This document shows, piece after piece, positions 63,130 to 64,000 of a stretch of DNA of 64,000 bases (positions are counted from its first letter, which is position 1; each line of letters opens with the position of its first letter). The position numbers were made by a program, and so were the translations under genes. Source of the stretch: DAOMNO01 sp035443885 (lineage in GTDB: Bacteria; Planctomycetota; Phycisphaerae; Phycisphaerales; SM1A02); NCBI GenBank assembly GCA_035443885.1, contig DAOMNO010000002.1, forward strand, positions 62,001 through 126,000, read 5' to 3'. A model generated the notes under the pieces. It made no database searches. It was given only the letters and a program-made list of their open reading frames with translations, and was not told where the DNA came from.

Positions 63130-63621
63130 ATGGGTCGCATCACCAACTCAGAGAATCAGCTTCGTCCCGACCCCCGGTTCGGCGACAAGACGCTTGCCAA
63201 GTTCATCAACGGCGTCATGTGGGACGGCAAGAAGGCCGTCGCTCAGCGCGTTGTCTATGACGCTCTGGACGAGATTCAGAAGCGGCTTGGCAAGGAAACT
63301 TCCGAGAACGCGCCAAAGACAGCCCTTGAAGTCTTCCACCGCGCTCTTGAGAACGTCAAGCCCGAAGTCGAAGTTCGCTCCAAGCGAGTCGGCGGCGCCA
63401 ACTACCAGGTGCCTATGCAGGTCAACGCCCGCAGGCGGCAAAGCTTGGCATTCCGCTGGATCATCCAGGCCTGCCGGGCCGAATCCGGTCGCCCCATGTC
63501 GCAGCGGCTGGCACGCGAGCTGTACGACGCTGCCAAGAACGAAGGCAAAGCCGTGGCAACGAAGGAGAACACCCACCGTATGGCTGAGGCCAACAAGGCC
63601 TTCGCTCACTTCGCGTGGTAA
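63130..63621 (+). CDS. rpsG: 30S ribosomal protein S7
   Basis: A 163-residue S7, which nucleates 30S head assembly on 16S rRNA. It has FGDKTLAKFINGVMWDGKKA, then ENVKPEVEVRSKRVGGANYQ, VPMQVNARRRQSLAFRWI and a C-terminal ENTHRMAEANKAFAHFAW, in normal order; length is slightly above the usual 156. The ATG at 63130 follows an excellent AAGGAGAT site; the in-frame ATG at 63112 adds six unneeded residues. fusA does not follow: a terminator and a secreted-protein gene come next. Confidence 0.98.
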   Translation: MGRITNSENQLRPDPRFGDKTLAKFINGVMWDGKKAVAQRVVYDALDEIQKRLGKETSENAPKTALEVFHRALENVKPEVEVRSKRVGGANYQVPMQVNARRRQSLAFRWIIQACRAESGRPMSQRLARELYDAAKNEGKAVATKENTHRMAEANKAFAHFAW

Positions 63622-63648
63622 ACGACTGGTTTCCTGCACACATTCACA

Positions 63649-63681
63649 CCGCTGCGGTTCTCCGCGGCGGCGTTGCTTTTT
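63649..63681 (+). terminator. Rho-independent terminator after rpsG
   Basis: CCGCTGCGG pairs with CCGCGGCGG (9 bp with one G-T pair) around a TTCT loop, and a five-T run follows after six bases (63677-63681). It lies 27 nt after the rpsG stop, ending the rpsL-rpsG unit. Confidence 0.8.
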
Positions 63682-63712
63682 GCATGGAACTGCCCCGTGA
63701 TACGATGCCATC

Positions 63713-64000
63713 ATGAGGGTGGTGCGGCATGCAGAATGGGTCGCGGCCTTTCTTCTTTGCGCTGCCATTACGTCATCTGCAATGGGCCAGGCCATTAAAC
63801 CGCGGCTGCGCCATTCACCGCTTGAAACAGCAATCCGGGAGCTTGCGAGCGAAGCGGAACAACTCCTCTCCACCAAGCAGCCACCGCCGGAGAAGCCCGA
63901 CTTCTCTTCTCGCTACGCTGGCGATCCCATTTCTCTTGCCTACCTGCAACGAGCGATCATCACACGCACGCATGCCGACCCATTCACGGATGCGTATATT
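63713..64000 (+). CDS. Secreted hypothetical protein, 3' end cut by window edge
   Basis: The first 96 codons of an ORF open to the window edge. It has a signal peptide (VAAFLLCAAITSSAMGQ, cleavage probably after residue ~26), then a charged, helical stretch (ETAIRELASEAEQLL, about 40-54) and a Pro-rich linker (TKQPPPEKPDF). No domain is recognised in the visible part. The start is the ATG before the signal peptide, about 30 nt after the rpsG terminator. Confidence 0.7.
   Translation, partial: MRVVRHAEWVAAFLLCAAITSSAMGQAIKPRLRHSPLETAIRELASEAEQLLSTKQPPPEKPDFSSRYAGDPISLAYLQRAIITRTHADPFTDAYI

Overview
The window is ordinary, densely packed bacterial chromosome (by eye moderately GC-rich). I see no insertion sequence, prophage, integrase, rRNA operon or CRISPR array. 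The best guess for the host is a Phycisphaerae-type planctomycete. The main evidence is a secreted subtilisin-like protease (39825-41897) ending in two EF-hand-like dockerin repeats with the Cys-Pro-Gly-Asp...Trp-Gly-x-Cys style I associate with that group. Small membrane proteins with N-terminal Cys4 zinc ribbons and TPR/GT-C membrane proteins support it. The cell is diderm (kdsB for Kdo) and makes peptidoglycan: murE, murF, mraY and anmK are present, and MurE carries the DNPR motif of meso-diaminopimelate ligases. The taxonomic call is inference from protein style, not from a marker search.

Layout. 1-9.4 kb: edge-truncated PLP aminotransferase (minus), a hypothetical ORF running into lexA, pgl, a fused membrane/AsmA-like protein, anmK, a UDP-glucuronate decarboxylase-like epimerase and a secreted M28-PDZ peptidase. 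9.7-21 kb: gcvP, nadD-panC, tRNA-Leu(CAG) with a clear terminator, an Atg22-like MFS transporter, a cysteine desulfurase, two tandem zinc-ribbon membrane proteins, class I fbp and a thiolase. 21.2-24.5 kb: a lemA / M48 protease / uncharacterised membrane protein / lemA cluster. 24.5-29.8 kb: queA-murE-murF-mraY on the minus strand. 30-38.7 kb: def-fmt-metalloprotease (minus), TPR-kdsB-accA (plus), a phosphodiesterase-like protein, and pyrD with a small zinc peptidase. 38.7-45.4 kb: a TPR-YggX fusion, tRNA-Ser(CGA), the dockerin protease, ppc and a QueC-like protein with a degenerate PP-loop. 45.4-53.5 kb: sodium:solute symporter, acyl-CoA desaturase, a GGQ protein, E2-E3 of a 2-oxoacid dehydrogenase, and a GT-C/TPR membrane protein. 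53.5-62.4 kb: gamma carbonic anhydrase-like protein, a small conserved protein next to a frameshifted zinc ribbon, paaN, and a Gld-type ABC transporter cassette. 62.6-64 kb: rpsL-rpsG followed by a terminator and an edge-truncated secreted protein.

How genes work together. Clear working units are the peptidoglycan precursor block, the initiator-Met processing pair def/fmt, TPR-kdsB-accA (envelope sugar and lipid precursors), E2-E3, and the four-gene ABC cassette joined by ATGA overlaps. Many adjacent genes overlap at stop/start codons and convergent genes are separated by only a few bases, so translational coupling is probably common.

The least ordinary items are the QueC homologue without its ATP-binding loop, the TPR-YggX fusion, the tandem-duplicated GldG-like protein, the fusion of two normally separate protein families at 3353-5188, the lemA-protease-lemA cluster, a likely one-base frameshift in a zinc-ribbon gene coupled to paaN, and a 24-bp-arm inverted repeat beside tRNA-Ser. 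I did not find a convincing wholly new defence or mobile system.
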